NCBI GenBank assembly: GCA_002786025.1
Contig: NHNW01000058.1
Location: 331,979-395,978, forward strand
DNA: 64,000 bases
Reading direction: 5' to 3'
Source: Zasmidium citrigriseum
Lineage: Eukaryota; Ascomycota; Dothideomycetes; Mycosphaerellales; Mycosphaerellaceae
The translations under genes and the position numbers were made by a program. The notes beneath the pieces were generated by a model, which saw nothing but the letters and a program-made list of their open reading frames with translations, did no database searches and had not been told where the DNA came from. Below are positions 34,138 through 44,760 of the stretch, in pieces. Position 1 is the first letter of the stretch. Every line of letters begins with the position of its first letter.

Positions 34138-34596
34138 CTAGAACGGCATAGCGGCTTTAGTCCCCATATCCCAGACGGTCTCAAAAGCCCACAATGTCAT
34201 CTTCCAAGCCGCTTCAACTTTGACAAATTCGCATTTATACCGCCTCGCAGCAAGGAGAAACTGCTCTTTCCCGGGATCCAGACCCTCGCCGATGCGGTAG
34301 TGTTGATGCAGTCCGAGTGCTGTGGCAGAGGCTTTTTCTGCGTCGTCTTCTAGAGTCACGCGGATGTTGCTGACGTGGTGCGAGGTATCCATTGGTCCGA
34401 TCTTGTCAAATACTTGTTGCACGCCGTCGCCTTGCATGGTATGACCTTCGAATGAGATGGACGCGGCCGAGCGGCTTGTCCAGGCCGAGTCCCAGAGATC
34501 TTGGTCGTTGGTATCGATGGCTAGTGCAGCGCGATACAGGACGTCGGCAATGGCGTCGCGATCGCTGAGTCCTGGGAGTTCGTATGAAACGGCCAT
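34138..34596 (-). CDS. SnoaL-like domain protein (NTF2 fold)
   Basis: A single exon of 152 aa from ATG 34596 (MAVSYELPG). The frame is open to 34713, but the extra 39 residues lack domain character. The pattern is that of the SnoaL_4 type: an N-terminal helix (DRDAIADVLYRAALAID), a D..LWDSAWT segment, then F..GHTMQG, TSHHVSNIRVTLEDDAEKA, and a final strand KMTLWAFETVWDMG. The NTF2-like cone fold is used by ester hydrolases, polyketide cyclases and hydroxylating-dioxygenase beta subunits, and by many non-enzymes. No specific reaction can be assigned. The neighbours (histidine kinase, ipa-like protein) give no clue. Confidence 0.75.
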   Translation of the reverse strand: MAVSYELPGLSDRDAIADVLYRAALAIDTNDQDLWDSAWTSRSAASISFEGHTMQGDGVQQVFDKIGPMDTSHHVSNIRVTLEDDAEKASATALGLHQHYRIGEGLDPGKEQFLLAARRYKCEFVKVEAAWKMTLWAFETVWDMGTKAAMPF

Positions 34597-35044
34597 CTTT
34601 GCTGGAGAACGATCGATAGTGTTGTTCCTTCGAGCACCCCGGTGCCTTGATAAGGAGTTGTTTGGGAAAACATTGAACACCGAAGTCCACTCGAAGTACT
34701 TATGTTTCTGCATTTTCCGTCTTGCTCACGATCTCCGGGATTTCGGGCATCTCGATCGGCTATACAATAGAGCATGGCCGACCCGAACAGGCAGTCGGCT
34801 CGCAATGGCAGGCCGTATCTGGAGCCGGGAAAGGCTGCGTCCTGGGTTTGATTGCTCATTGAGCCCTTCGACAGTCCTAACTCCATAGTCGTAACCGCAA
34901 TCGTTGCGCGGGCGTAGACATCTCTGAATCAAGTCGCAGTCGTTCCAGTGGAAGCGCCGGAGTTGGAACTCTCCACGCTTGCACAACCCCCATGCTACAA
35001 GAAGGCAGCACGCAAGCCTCTACACCACTCTCCTTTCTCGTCTG
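34597..35044. other. Intergenic, nothing recognised beyond the ipa 3' flank
   Basis: About 450 bp between the SnoaL-like start and the ipa-like stop. It contains the presumptive promoter of the SnoaL-like gene and the donor side of the 62-bp relic repeat (from 35031). I see no coding sequence. Confidence 0.4.
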
Positions 35045-37793
35045 TTAAGCACTATTACTGGCCACCCGAAAAGTCTGATACGTCCATCCAAAACGCTTCT
35101 CCAATCTTCGCCCATACGTCTGCAAAAGCGAGTTCTTCACGCTCGTCTTTCCACCTCCATGCGGAGCATGGAGCAATAGAGATTTGTTGGTCCCTTTGAA
35201 AGACACTCGTGAACCACCAACGTATTCATGACTAAGCCCTATTCCATTCATGGTCGCCAGAAAATCATCAAATCGGAATGTGCCTTGACGGACTCTTGAA
35301 TTCCGCGACTGGTTGGGCCATAGCCGGCCGAGATTTTCGAAAGTCTGGAAAGCACGCATTGGGTTAGCATCTAATCTTCAATATAGGGGGCTTGTTGTGT
35401 TCTTTGCTGCTTACCTTGGCAGAGACGATGATCTCCAGAGGCGGTGCTGCAGGTGGACGTGGCACGACAGCTGGAGCGGGTCGAGGTTCTGGATTTTCTG
35501 CCGTACCTTGGTCATCGTCCACCATCTGATATCGCTTCGGAGGTTTCTTCTCGTCGCTGTCGGAATGTCTAGCACGTTTCGGTGAAGTCTTGAGCTCGCC
35601 CCAGACCGTCTGCGGTGTAGCCTGTGTTTCAGCGGAGCGTTTGCGGCCTGATGGCGCTGGTGTCTGCTCTTCGACCTGCGCTCCCTTGGATGCATTCAAC
35701 TCATCAAGATCCTCGCCGATAGACTGGAGATATTCTTCTTTCCGGTAGAGCTCGAGCACTCGTGTTTCTCGAGCCCATTCTACGTTCTCTTCGGTGAATC
35801 CGCACCCCCGAATCAATTCGGCAGTTTTGATCTTGCGCACTTCTTCCCAAAAGGCGTCCAGGGCGTTTTTCGATGCTATTGCTTGCTTCAGCCATATTTC
35901 TGTCTTTTGGCGACGGTGGGCTTCGAATTTCAGATCCCAGAAGGCTTGCAACTTCTCTCCCGCCGATTTGTACGTTTCTCGGTGACGTCTCCTATCCTCC
36001 TTTGTCTGCTCAATTGTCACGCCGACATTGGCAAAATAGCCGTCCTCGCCTTCTCCCGCCGCCTCGATCAAATCTTCGAGGTCGTCTTCCAGCGCAGCAC
36101 GGGATTTGTCCGTACGCTCAAGAAACCGCGGGCTTGTATGCTGAAGCATCGCATCTATCATCGATAGCGCCGATACGTCCATCAGGGCCTGCCAGCCACG
36201 ACTTGACTCACGGTCTAGATGCAATTTTTTGCCTTTCACGGCATCGTTCAAAAAATTGCACATTGTTGCGATCATTGGCGTATACTCGTAATTTTGCAAG
36301 CCCACAACTTCGCCGAGTGCCCACAAGACAGGCTGATCTCTGTGCTTCGTAGGCGGGTGTTTGTTTTGGAATTGATCATGAAGGGAAGATACCAGGCGGG
36401 TGATTCTCTGGTTTTTGGCGAGCCGTGTGATGCGCTGTCCTTGTTTTGGCAAGAATATGTTGTCGAATGACGAATCCCGGTTCATGAGGCCGAGAATGGT
36501 CCAAGCCATTGTGCCGCCCCTTGTGCCGCTGATGTTGTCTTTCATGTGGTCCATGATACGCTCGATATTCTCCTGAGATTCTCCCTTGGCGAAGCAGTGG
36601 CGGAGCCAACCGACCTGTGAGCCTAGTCTTGAGAAGGCTGAAGCTGTTATCAGAGGTGGCTCGCACATATCGTAGGCGATGGCTTCGAATTTCTCCTCCG
36701 TCGTAAGGCTCTTGTGGTAATCGCCATTCGACATGGCTGTAATAACGTCGTAAGCGTGAGCCGGCTCCGTTTGCAGCAGCCAGAGTTCATCTTCCGAAGA
36801 GTCTTGACGCTCTTCAATAATGCGTTGAATCCAATCGAGATCAAACTTCGGGGGTGGATCGAGATATGCGAGTGGCTCGTAAAGTAAATCTTCCGTGAGT
36901 GCTTCGTCAGTCTTGTACTTCGGTGGTACGTGTTGGGAAAATCCTTCAGCAGCTTGAGCCTTCCAAACGATGTCGCCAGTGTCTTTGACTTCTGCATTAT
37001 CCAGCAGCAGATTCGTGGTGGTGACGAGAAAATCGTATAGGTGATGTTGAGCCTCGAACAGAATCTCTGCTGCGGGAAATCCCATGCATTCTCGCCTATG
37101 GAAAGCCTCGTGATTGTATTCGATCAATTTGCCATACGAGTGCTCTTTCGTCGAGAACATGGCCTCTGAGAAATGTGGCATTAGTAGCATCCCATTCCCA
37201 CGTCCCCACTCCGTCGCCTTGAAGTCTGTCCAAGCCCATTGCGAGGGGTGATGTTCCACACGCCTGTTCAGCAAACAAAGCAGTACGGATGGATTTGCAA
37301 TCAGCTCTTGCGGGTCCAGCAAAGGCAGGAGGAAATCCTTCCGCAGCTTGACTGGCCGTTTCTTGGCCATGTATGCATCCATATGTGCCCACTTGTCTTT
37401 CGACAGCCCCTTCAAGGCCTTTAATATGATGTCTTTTCTTCGCTTGCTGTTTTTACTCCAACGACTTATTAACTGATCGCCCCTTTTGCGAACTGTCTCG
37501 CCAAGCGCTGAAAAGCTATCATTGACGATCTGAACATGTTCTGAGATACATCTGCGTCAGCAAGTAGTTCGGGTGATCAATCCACGTTAGATCAACTTAC
37601 TCTGAATCACATCCGCGGCCTCCTTATCCGATATCGCTTTGTCATATCGTCTTGGTACATCCGGATGTCCGTAGCTGTCTTTACACGGCTCGCATCCCGA
37701 ATCGCCATGATGGGAGAAGGGGAACTTAGATGGACGTGCAAAGAAGTCTGTTATCAGAACAAGTCCATGTTCGAAGGCCTCCTCCAGGTCCAT
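35045..37793 (-). CDS. Large ipa-like fungal protein of unknown function
   Basis: Exons 37601-37793, 35415-37540 and 35045-35344; introns 60 bp (phase 1) and 70 bp (phase 0). They total 2619 nt and 872 aa. Intron 1 ends at the CTCAG before an AACATG, the only acceptor that keeps the phase. The central region is helical and charged, with LLPLLDPQELIANPSVLLCLL followed by RRVEHHPSQWAW. A long helical domain contains CEPPLITASAFSRLGSQ and VLWALGEVVGLQNYE. A Lys/Arg-rich, probably nuclear-targeted stretch (GRKRSAE, KRARHSD) precedes a C-terminal fold ending FKGTNKSLLLHAPHGGGK...YGRRLEKRFGW. This resembles the fungal proteins annotated 'ipa protein' in some ascomycetes. I know of no established function. 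Confidence 0.7.
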
Positions 37794-37968
37794 GATGATG
37801 TCTGAGTGGTGTTGCTCTCAAGATATAACGTAGTGAGTACATGGTCGTTGGTACAGGTTCAGACGTCGCTTATGAAAGAAGGCCTCCTCGAGTTCCTTTG
37901 TCTCGCAGCCGGATTCGGAAAGACAATGCATTCCTGCATACTCTCTGTAACGGAAAAGTCAGATCGCG

Positions 37969-38340
37969 TCAATGACAGACTGCCAGTCGTGTCATGGAGA
38001 CATCGGTTCTAAACTTTGCGACTGCACTGCATCCCAATCCGATAGGCTTCTTCAGACTCAGGGCATCTTGAGAGGTCTTACGTTGGTCGAGTCTTCCTCT
38101 GATCCAAAGAGGAATTTCGAACCTAGCCACATTGCTGTTGCGCTGTAATACAGAGAGCAGTCCTAGGAGGGAGACCGGCAAACGTACGAGCAGCTGTTTG
38201 AGCAGGGAGAAAGATTCTTGAGTGATATGAAGGAGTAGGAACATGTCCGCAATTTCAATGACGAGTTGCACGATCATTCCGGAAAATGCACCCACTGCAA
38301 ATATCAAAGATAGATGTTGCAGCCAAGGCGGTCGAAAAAT
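37969..38340 (-). pseudogene. Possible decayed membrane-protein exon
   Basis: A minus-strand frame without an ATG at its start encodes two hydrophobic runs (GAFSGMIVQLVIEIADMFLLL and, after a polar turn, LLVRLPVSLLGLLSVL), then loses character after a GTTCGA donor-like site. It reads like one exon of a multi-pass protein. The rest is not found nearby. It could be an exon of an unmodelled gene or a fragment. The surrounding 37794-38512 otherwise shows nothing. Confidence 0.25.
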
Positions 38341-39076
38341 GTATAGTTCGGAGAATGGGATGTGAGGAGGTGGCGTTCGGCGCCTGGACCGTGCAGAATT
38401 GGCCCGTGCTCAAGCCGCGAAATCGAAACAAGAACGACCAACATGCTCTCCTTCTCTATCGCCATTTCCCACTCAATCACTTCCCGACATTATCCATTCG
38501 AAAGCTCCGACGCTACCGCAAATTCGCTCGGAAGAACTCCGCCATCCTGAGCAAAGCGGAGTCAAAGATTCCAGGCCGATCGTACAGATCAAAGTGAGAG
38601 GCACCTTCCACGATCATGATGTCCTTCTCCTGGGATACCGCGGTCCCGTACAGGAACTGTCCGTCGTCCAAAGAGCGGTACGAGCCACGCACGCTGCCAA
38701 CAATGACCTGCAGCGGCTGCGTGAGCAAGGTATCGGCAAGATCGAAGCCATCGAAAGCCATCACGGTATCCATCGTCGACGGACGCATTTCGTTGCGCCA
38801 GTTTGGGTGTGCTCCTCGCGAAGTGTGGTAGTAGTCATAGGCTTGGCGTAAGTCGATGTCGGTCTCGTTTGCGTAGCTATCCGGAATCCATGGCTGAATG
38901 TTCGGCTCTTGACCCCGAGCCTCTGCGGTACGAAGGCTGGCAGTCTGCTCGAGCGAAAAGATTGCCGCTGCTGCCCCAGCTGCTCGCATCTCTCTTCCGC
39001 CGTTGACTGGTGCTACGACCCCGACAGCACTGATCCGGCGCTCTGTCATAGCTGCACTCGCAGCGTACGCCCCGCC

Positions 39077-39084
39077 AGCACAAA
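39077..39084. repeat. 8-bp target site duplication, left copy
   Basis: AGCACAAA, immediately outside the left inverted repeat. The identical octamer sits at 42076-42083. On the coding strand of the host gene it reads TTTGTGCT and covers the Cys codon of the nucleophile elbow. Confidence 0.9.
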
Positions 39085-39112
39085 CAGAGCGGTCATGAAT
39101 CGATTCAATTCA
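39085..39112 (+). repeat. Left terminal inverted repeat of the hAT element
   Basis: 28 bp, beginning CAGAGCGGTCATGAATCG and ending TTCAATTCA. It pairs with 42049-42075 with one C/T mismatch at position 6 and one extra base. Confidence 0.88.
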
Positions 39113-39689
39113 TGAATATATTCATTATAATCACGAATATATTCCTATTCAATATTCAGAATATGGCCTGACTTGAATTGAATCCTATTTAATATATTTA
39201 TAACTATTTAATGACTATAGCTTCTAATTTAGGAAGCATTCTAACCGTCTAGTACCTCTATTAATCGATATATATATATAATAGTATTATAAGTAAATAA
39301 AAAGGGGGTGGGTAGATAGTTAGGCTAAGGAAGCTATTAATTGCTTTAAATATTAATTGAATTTAATTAGCGGGGAGGCGGAGAGACCTCTAGCTTAGCG
39401 TATAAACTCTAAATCCTAAACTTTAGCTCCTAACCCTTCCTTTAATACTACTCCTTCTATAGTACCTATATTACTACTAGAGCTATAGTATTTACTAATA
39501 CTAATTCCTTCCTATCTAACTATTATACTACCGAGTTTAGCGACCTTCTAGACTACTAGGACCCCCCTAAGACCCTATTATTTAAGCCTAAATCTTAACC
39601 TTCTTAGGAAGCTAATACTAGTACTTAAAGTACCTCTATTTCTTAACTAACTAACTTATAGGCTTCTAGCCTTCTTAAGTATAATTAAC

Positions 39690-41850
39690 CGAAGTATATA
39701 CGTAAGCGACGACGAGCTAGACTACGTACTTACGCTATTTAGACCTACTCTCGTAATACGAAGGGCGATAAGAAGGTTAAGGACTACTATAGGTATAGAT
39801 TTTAGTACTATAATTAACCTAGGGCACCTAGATCTTAGAAGCCCTATCTATTCGTTAGTACTATAACTCTAGACTACGCTCGTAGGTATTTACTAAGGGA
39901 GTATAGTATTTAATATATTAAGGATAAAATTAAGAAGGCCTAAGAGTAGTAGTAGTCCCTTATAGGGGCTTTCTTACGCTAGTAGCGAATTAATTAAGCT
40001 ATAATAACTAAGCGTAATAAGGATACGCTACGTAACGCTACTAATAAGTATATAGTTATAAGGGCCCTTCTACGCCTTATCCTATATAGAAACTTACCCT
40101 ATCGGATAGTAGAGTAGCTAGAGTTCTACGCCTTTATTACCTTACTTAACTTAGAAGCTCTATTAGTACTAGATAAGACTTATATATCGATTCCCCGCTA
40201 CCTTAGCTCTATATATAACTAATAGATTATCTTAATTAAGCGATATCTTCGATAAGCTCGCTTAAGGATCTACTTTATAATAGATATATAGACTACTCCG
40301 AAGGGTTACCGTATAGAGTATATTACTATTAATACTTACTTTATAGACGCTCGTAGCTACTCTCGTAAGGCGCTCCTTACTCTACGAAAGCTTAATAATA
40401 GGTATAGTAGCTAAGAGTACTTAGTAGTAATTCTAAAGGTTTTAAAGGAATATAAGATTAAGAAGAAGCTTAGAGCTATAACTACGGATAACGCCTTAGC
40501 TATAGATACTACCTATTAGAAGCTAGAGACTCTACTATAAGAGTATAACCCCCCTATCTAATAGTCTACCTCTAATAATAGGCTCTACTACTACAGGTAT
40601 ATCCTTAATATTATCTAAGGCGCTTTCCTTAAATCTAAGAACCCTAAAGTAGTCTAATATACTTAAGATCTAGCCTTATAGTAAGAGTAGCTACTAGATA
40701 AGGTAATTTAAGAGCTATCTTTAAAAGATAATAACTCTAAAGGCTAGTAGGCTATTAAGCCTATAAGGAAGCTTAAGGACTTTATAGTAGAGCTTAGAAA
40801 CCTTACTCTTAGTAATACCTTCGTCGAGTACGCTAGAAGGATCCTCTTACGCCTAGGTAATACCCGCTAGTACTTATAGATTATAATACTAGAGTCTACG
40901 TTTCCTCTATAGCTATATATTAACTCGTTTATCGATAAGTAAGAGTCTCTATACTACCTAGAGCTTATAAGGTATAACTAGTAGATACTAGACGATACTC
41001 TAAACTTCCTTTAGCTATTTAAAGAAGCTTACTTAGACTATAAGGGCGACGGCCTTATACTAGACGGTATATAAGCCTCTATAGATATATTAGTCTAATA
41101 CTTCGAGAGCTCGAAGTCTAGATACGCTAATAACGAGGGTTTACTTAGCGCTATTATAACGGCTTAGTATACGTTTAATAAGTACTATATAAAGGCTAAC
41201 GAGTTACCGCTTCTAGTTACCGCTATCTTACTCTACTCCTTATACTAGAAAGCCTACCTTAACGCCGAGTAGAAGCTATAATAGATAAGAGAAGATATAA
41301 AGCGAGTACGAGCTCTATAGATAAGTAATTATAGCTACCTACTACTACCCTTACGCTCTACTTTAACGAGCGCTTACTTATTAACGAGCGGCGGTAAGGA
41401 ACCTTCCTTCTATCGATTATAGAAGGAGCGGTATAAGAAGTAGCGGCTACTTATAATTAGTAACGAGTTTAAGTACTTTATTAATACCCCTACTATCGAC
41501 GTCTTAGATACTATTTAATAGTAGTATAAGCTAACGTAGTAAGCTACCTATCTACGGCTATTATAGATAGCTCTTAACGTCCTATTAGCGCTAGCTATAA
41601 GCGCTAAAGTAGAGCGTATCTTCTTAATAGTAAGGCGCTCGCTATTATAGGACCGTCTTAAGTAGAAACCTTCTAACCTTAAGAAGAATAAGCTTTAGAA
41701 GTTATAGATTTAAAACGGCTTTCTTAATAATAGTATCTATAGTAGTAGTACTAACGACGATAATAGCTTTTAGACTAGTAGTAGTAAGAAACTACCCCCT
41801 ATAGTAGAAGAAGTAGAAGAAGACCTATACGATACCTTATCGTAAGGTAC
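39690..41850 (+). pseudogene. RIP-degraded hAT transposase
   Basis: Reading the plus strand through the many TAG and TAA codons gives a coherent hAT transposase. The blocks in order are: a BED-finger-like start with RYRF and a Cys-rich position near 39790; LIxxRNLPYRIVE near 40090; a PKGYRIEYITINTYFIDARSY-like catalytic block near 40290-40360; an ITTDNALA block near 40480; and the C-terminal dimerisation motif with VLLALAISAKVERIF near 41580-41620. Stops replace Gln and Trp codons, as expected when CpA becomes TpA on either strand. No functional protein can be made. Confidence 0.8.
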
Positions 41851-42048
41851 CTTACCTTAATAGATCTACTAATAGATAATAGATAGTAACTCTACTTAAG
41901 AAACCACCCCCCCCCTTAACCCTTTAGATATTTATGAATATATTCGAATTCATAAACAACTTCATGAATAACCTATTCATAAAACCCATTCATATTCATG
42001 AATATCTACTAGTTGAATTATTCATATTCAGAATAAGTCCTTCTGATG

Positions 42049-42075
42049 TGAATTGAATGATTCATGACCACTCTG
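42049..42075 (-). repeat. Right terminal inverted repeat of the hAT element
   Basis: 27 bp. Read from the right end inward on the minus strand it begins CAGAGTGGTCATGAATC and continues ATTCAATTCA. It is the partner of 39085-39112. Confidence 0.88.
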
Positions 42076-42083
42076 AGCACAAA
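42076..42083. repeat. 8-bp target site duplication, right copy
   Basis: AGCACAAA, identical to 39077-39084. Exact identity suggests that the insertion is not very old or has escaped mutation. Confidence 0.9.
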
Positions 42084-42416
42084 TCCCAAGAACTCCGATC
42101 CGATTCTCGTCCACGTAGGGCAGACTAGTGAGATAGTCGACTGCAGCGCGGACGTCCTCCACCCTTGCGATCGGGTGCTCTTGGAAGCGAGGTTGGCCTC
42201 CACTTTGGCCTGTGAACGACGGATCGAAGGCAATTGTGACGAAGCCCTCGGCCGCGAGCCCACGAGCGTAGAGTCCTGCCGTCTGCTCTTTGGATCCCCC
42301 GGCAGGACCGACGTGGACGATGGCAGGGTATGATCCTGTCGGTTGGAAACTTGTTGGAAGTATTCGATGCCCGCAAGAGCAATGCCCAAGTGGGTGGTGA
42401 AGTTGACGCTCCTCAT

Positions 42417-42894
42417 GATGTCTGCAGAGGATCCTGGCAGCCTCTGACTTGGAACGTCCGGAGATTAGGAACACTGGTAACGAAGCTGAACAAATGAGGT
42501 CTGTCCTGTGAAGCACGGGATGATCTCGAATGCTCTCATGTGAGAAGGGGCATTCCGTATTTATATACGGTCAAGACGCCGGACGCATTTGGCGAATATG
42601 TCCCAACTCGCTCATGAGGACTTCCAATCTGGCTCGGGAGGCGCGCGCGGCGAATGAATACAAGATATCAATATGCTAAGAACTTGCTGTCGCGGCCTCA
42701 GGCTGTGCATTTGAAACCTATCGAATCGATCGAATCGATCGAATCGATGCAGGAGAGGGGCGGATATAAGAAACAACAACGTCCGCACCCAAGCCTTTCA
42801 GAGTCTCTCCGTTCCTCTCTGCTGCTTCTCCCGGCAATGTGCTAGCACACATTGGATTTTGCCTTACTAGTGGCCTACGATCTGGAAGCTGTGG
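42417..42894. repeat. Intergenic with a 9-bp tandem repeat (42722-42748)
   Basis: Three perfect copies of CGAATCGAT at 42722-42748. The rest of the 478 bp shows no gene. The 3' end of the LigW-like gene lies at the right edge. Confidence 0.6.
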
Positions 42895-43905
42895 TCACTT
42901 CCCCGGCTCATACTCGGCCACTGCCTTCAACCCAAACAAGGCTTCCGAGTTCTCGAACGCTATCTTTCGAATGCCCTCTTCGTCCACCATCCTGCTGGCA
43001 ATGAGCTGGTGCATCCATCGCTTCCCATTCTCATTCGGGGCAAACGGGTAGTCGATGCTGAACAGGATCCGATCGATCGAAGTATTCCGAAGAACGGTTG
43101 CCAAAGGATCAATACTCCAGACTCCGCTTGTAGTGATCCAGATGTTCTCGCGCCACACGTCCTTGAACATTCGGCCCATGGTCTTCCATCGTCGACAGAA
43201 GAGATCCACCCTCTCGAGCATGAAGGGCAGCATCTCGCCAAAGTGGCCCAGAATGATCTTCAATCCTGGGAATCGATCGAATACTCCAGCGGCCAAAAGC
43301 TTGATAATGTGCGAAGCGACATCAGAATGCCAGCCCCAGGTCGACGTAGATAAATGGAAGACCGAACCTGGGGCCATATTCTTGTCGTTGAAATCGACGT
43401 CCATTTGTTGTTCCGTGGGCCAGGTTGGATGAATGTAGCAAGGGACGTCCAAGTCTTGGAAGGCTTGCCACATGGCATTGTATACCTCCCCTGTGAAATA
43501 CTTGCCGTCCACCGTGTGGTTGTCGATGAGAGCACCCTTGAAGCCCATGTCGCGAACACACCTGCGGAGCTCCTGCGCACATCCCACGGGATCTTTCACG
43601 GGCAGAACGGCGAAGGCTGCGTATCGATTGGGCTGCTTTTGGACCGCCGCATACATCTCATCATTTGCGATCCGGCATTGCTCGAGCGATGTCAAGCCGG
43701 GCGCATGTGAGAGAATTTGGAGGGAGACGCCGTTGGCGTTCATGTTGTCAATTCGCCTGTCAGAGAGATCGCCTAGTTGTTGGCTCAAGTCACTCCCTTG
43801 TGCGACTCGTTGGCCATAGATCTTCGGATACTCGTCAGAAGCCTGGAAATCCTTGGAAAGGTAGTGCTCTTCCAAAGCAATAAGAGGTGGAAGTCTTGCG
43901 CTCAT
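42895..43905 (-). CDS. Amidohydrolase-2 family protein, LigW / gamma-resorcylate-decarboxylase-like
   Basis: A single exon of 336 aa from ATG 43905 (MSARLPPLIALEEHY). The frame is open to another ATG at 44061, giving 52 extra residues of no clear character that could be a targeting peptide. Metal-site residues of the decarboxylase-type amidohydrolases are visible: the N-terminal Glu-x-His (LEEH, about E12 and H14), His in YIHPTWP, His in ILGHFGEMLP, and Asp in FSIDYPFAP. GHFGE followed by LPFMLERVD is characteristic. Family members decarboxylate hydroxybenzoates such as gamma-resorcylate or 2,3-dihydroxybenzoate without cofactors other than metal. It lies 0.5 kb from the disrupted hydrolase, so both may once have served aromatic catabolism. 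That link is inference. Confidence 0.88.
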   Translation of the reverse strand: MSARLPPLIALEEHYLSKDFQASDEYPKIYGQRVAQGSDLSQQLGDLSDRRIDNMNANGVSLQILSHAPGLTSLEQCRIANDEMYAAVQKQPNRYAAFAVLPVKDPVGCAQELRRCVRDMGFKGALIDNHTVDGKYFTGEVYNAMWQAFQDLDVPCYIHPTWPTEQQMDVDFNDKNMAPGSVFHLSTSTWGWHSDVASHIIKLLAAGVFDRFPGLKIILGHFGEMLPFMLERVDLFCRRWKTMGRMFKDVWRENIWITTSGVWSIDPLATVLRNTSIDRILFSIDYPFAPNENGKRWMHQLIASRMVDEEGIRKIAFENSEALFGLKAVAEYEPGK

Positions 43906-44760
43906 TTTGGATGGCGTATGAGAGGTGTTCGTCTGGGAGAATCGCTTCGTGAAGTCTTTCGAGAGCTTGGATGTATTTGTTTTCGGGACGAGATCGCTCA
44001 CGGGGTCTGTTACAAAAAGACATCTCCCAAGCAAAGCATAAAGAGTTGTGGATTGGAGCATGCCCTAAGCTCCTTCTGCTCTCCAGGGCAACATGTTGGT
44101 CTTTCGGAATGGCTGCGATTTCGTCAATCACAGCCCCTGCAAAGGGAGCCGCCGTCATTAGCGATCTGAGTTCGAATGCAGCGGCGGCTTACATTGTTGC
44201 AATGCTCAACGGCAGGAAAGAACTGTGGCCTAAGGCATCAAGAAGGCTGGCAGTCACGTGCAGCTAGGGCTCGAAAACCTTTCAATCTTGGAGATCGTCT
44301 GTGTCTCTTCATCAATCAACACCCAACACCTTTACCCATCACTTGAATGGAGGCAGCTTTACACGAATGATCACGTGGATGTCGCGCCTTATAATATGGA
44401 GCTCAGCCGAATGAATCTCGAATCGCGAACCGCCCAGCCGCCGCTCCAGCATATTTTGGGCGGCCCAGAAGACACACCATGGACTTCGCTTGTCCCGGAG
44501 CACGGCTCGAGGAAGAAGGGGTGGTCATATGTCGAAACAAAGTCCCGATCAAAGTAACCAAAAGCTCACAGAATGACATGTCTTTGTGCTGTTTCAGCCC
44601 CCAATGCATGGGTGTCGTCTTGTCGCCTTGGCTGCGTATGCAGCTCTTGCTCGCTTCGGTATGGTGGAGCTAGCGTGGTGCTAGGTATCATCAGCCCTTG
44701 CCTTGCGGAGTAGACAGAACAGCATCGACGGACCTCAAAGTTTCGAGTCATCGACACACA
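43906..44760. promoter_or_regulatory. Divergent intergenic region, LigW-like / CorA-like
   Basis: 855 bp between divergent starts, shortened to 699 bp if the upstream ATG 44061 is used. No gene is seen apart from chance frames. It must hold both promoters; I can point to no specific site. Confidence 0.4.

Larger units (their letters stand above)
39085..42075 (+). mobile_element. hAT-superfamily DNA transposon, RIP-mutated, complete ends
   Basis: A 2991-bp element. It is bounded by imperfect inverted repeats starting CAGAG and by an 8-bp direct duplication (AGCACAAA), both hAT hallmarks. The interior encodes a decayed transposase on the plus strand, opposite to the host gene. Both ends carry clustered subterminal copies of a TTCATGAATA-like palindrome (39090-39180 and 41930-42060), probable transposase binding sites. 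The inside has lost nearly all CpA and TpG, while the outer 100-150 bp keep them. Confidence 0.9.
38513..42416 (-). pseudogene. Dienelactone-hydrolase-like alpha/beta hydrolase split by a hAT transposon
   Basis: The 5' part runs from ATG 42416 to 42076 and the 3' part from 39076 (after the target duplication) to the stop at 38513. Removing the element and one target copy joins the two parts in frame, so the gene was intact there before insertion. The 5' part has AIVHVGPAGGSKEQ, GLYARGLAAEGFV and FTGQSGG; the 3' part has AAMTERRISAVG, the RNEMRPSTMDTV lid region and a GASHFDLYD His motif. The break lies in the nucleophile elbow (G-x-Cys-x-G-G type). A second lesion, an apparent one-base deletion between 42368 and 42369, shifts frame early in the gene. 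No intron fits there. The enzyme is therefore inactive in this copy. Confidence 0.85.

Noticed and set aside
42722..42748. CGAATCGAT triplicate as a regulatory array
   Set aside because: Three perfect 9-bp units are well within ordinary microsatellite behaviour, and no neighbouring site supports regulation.
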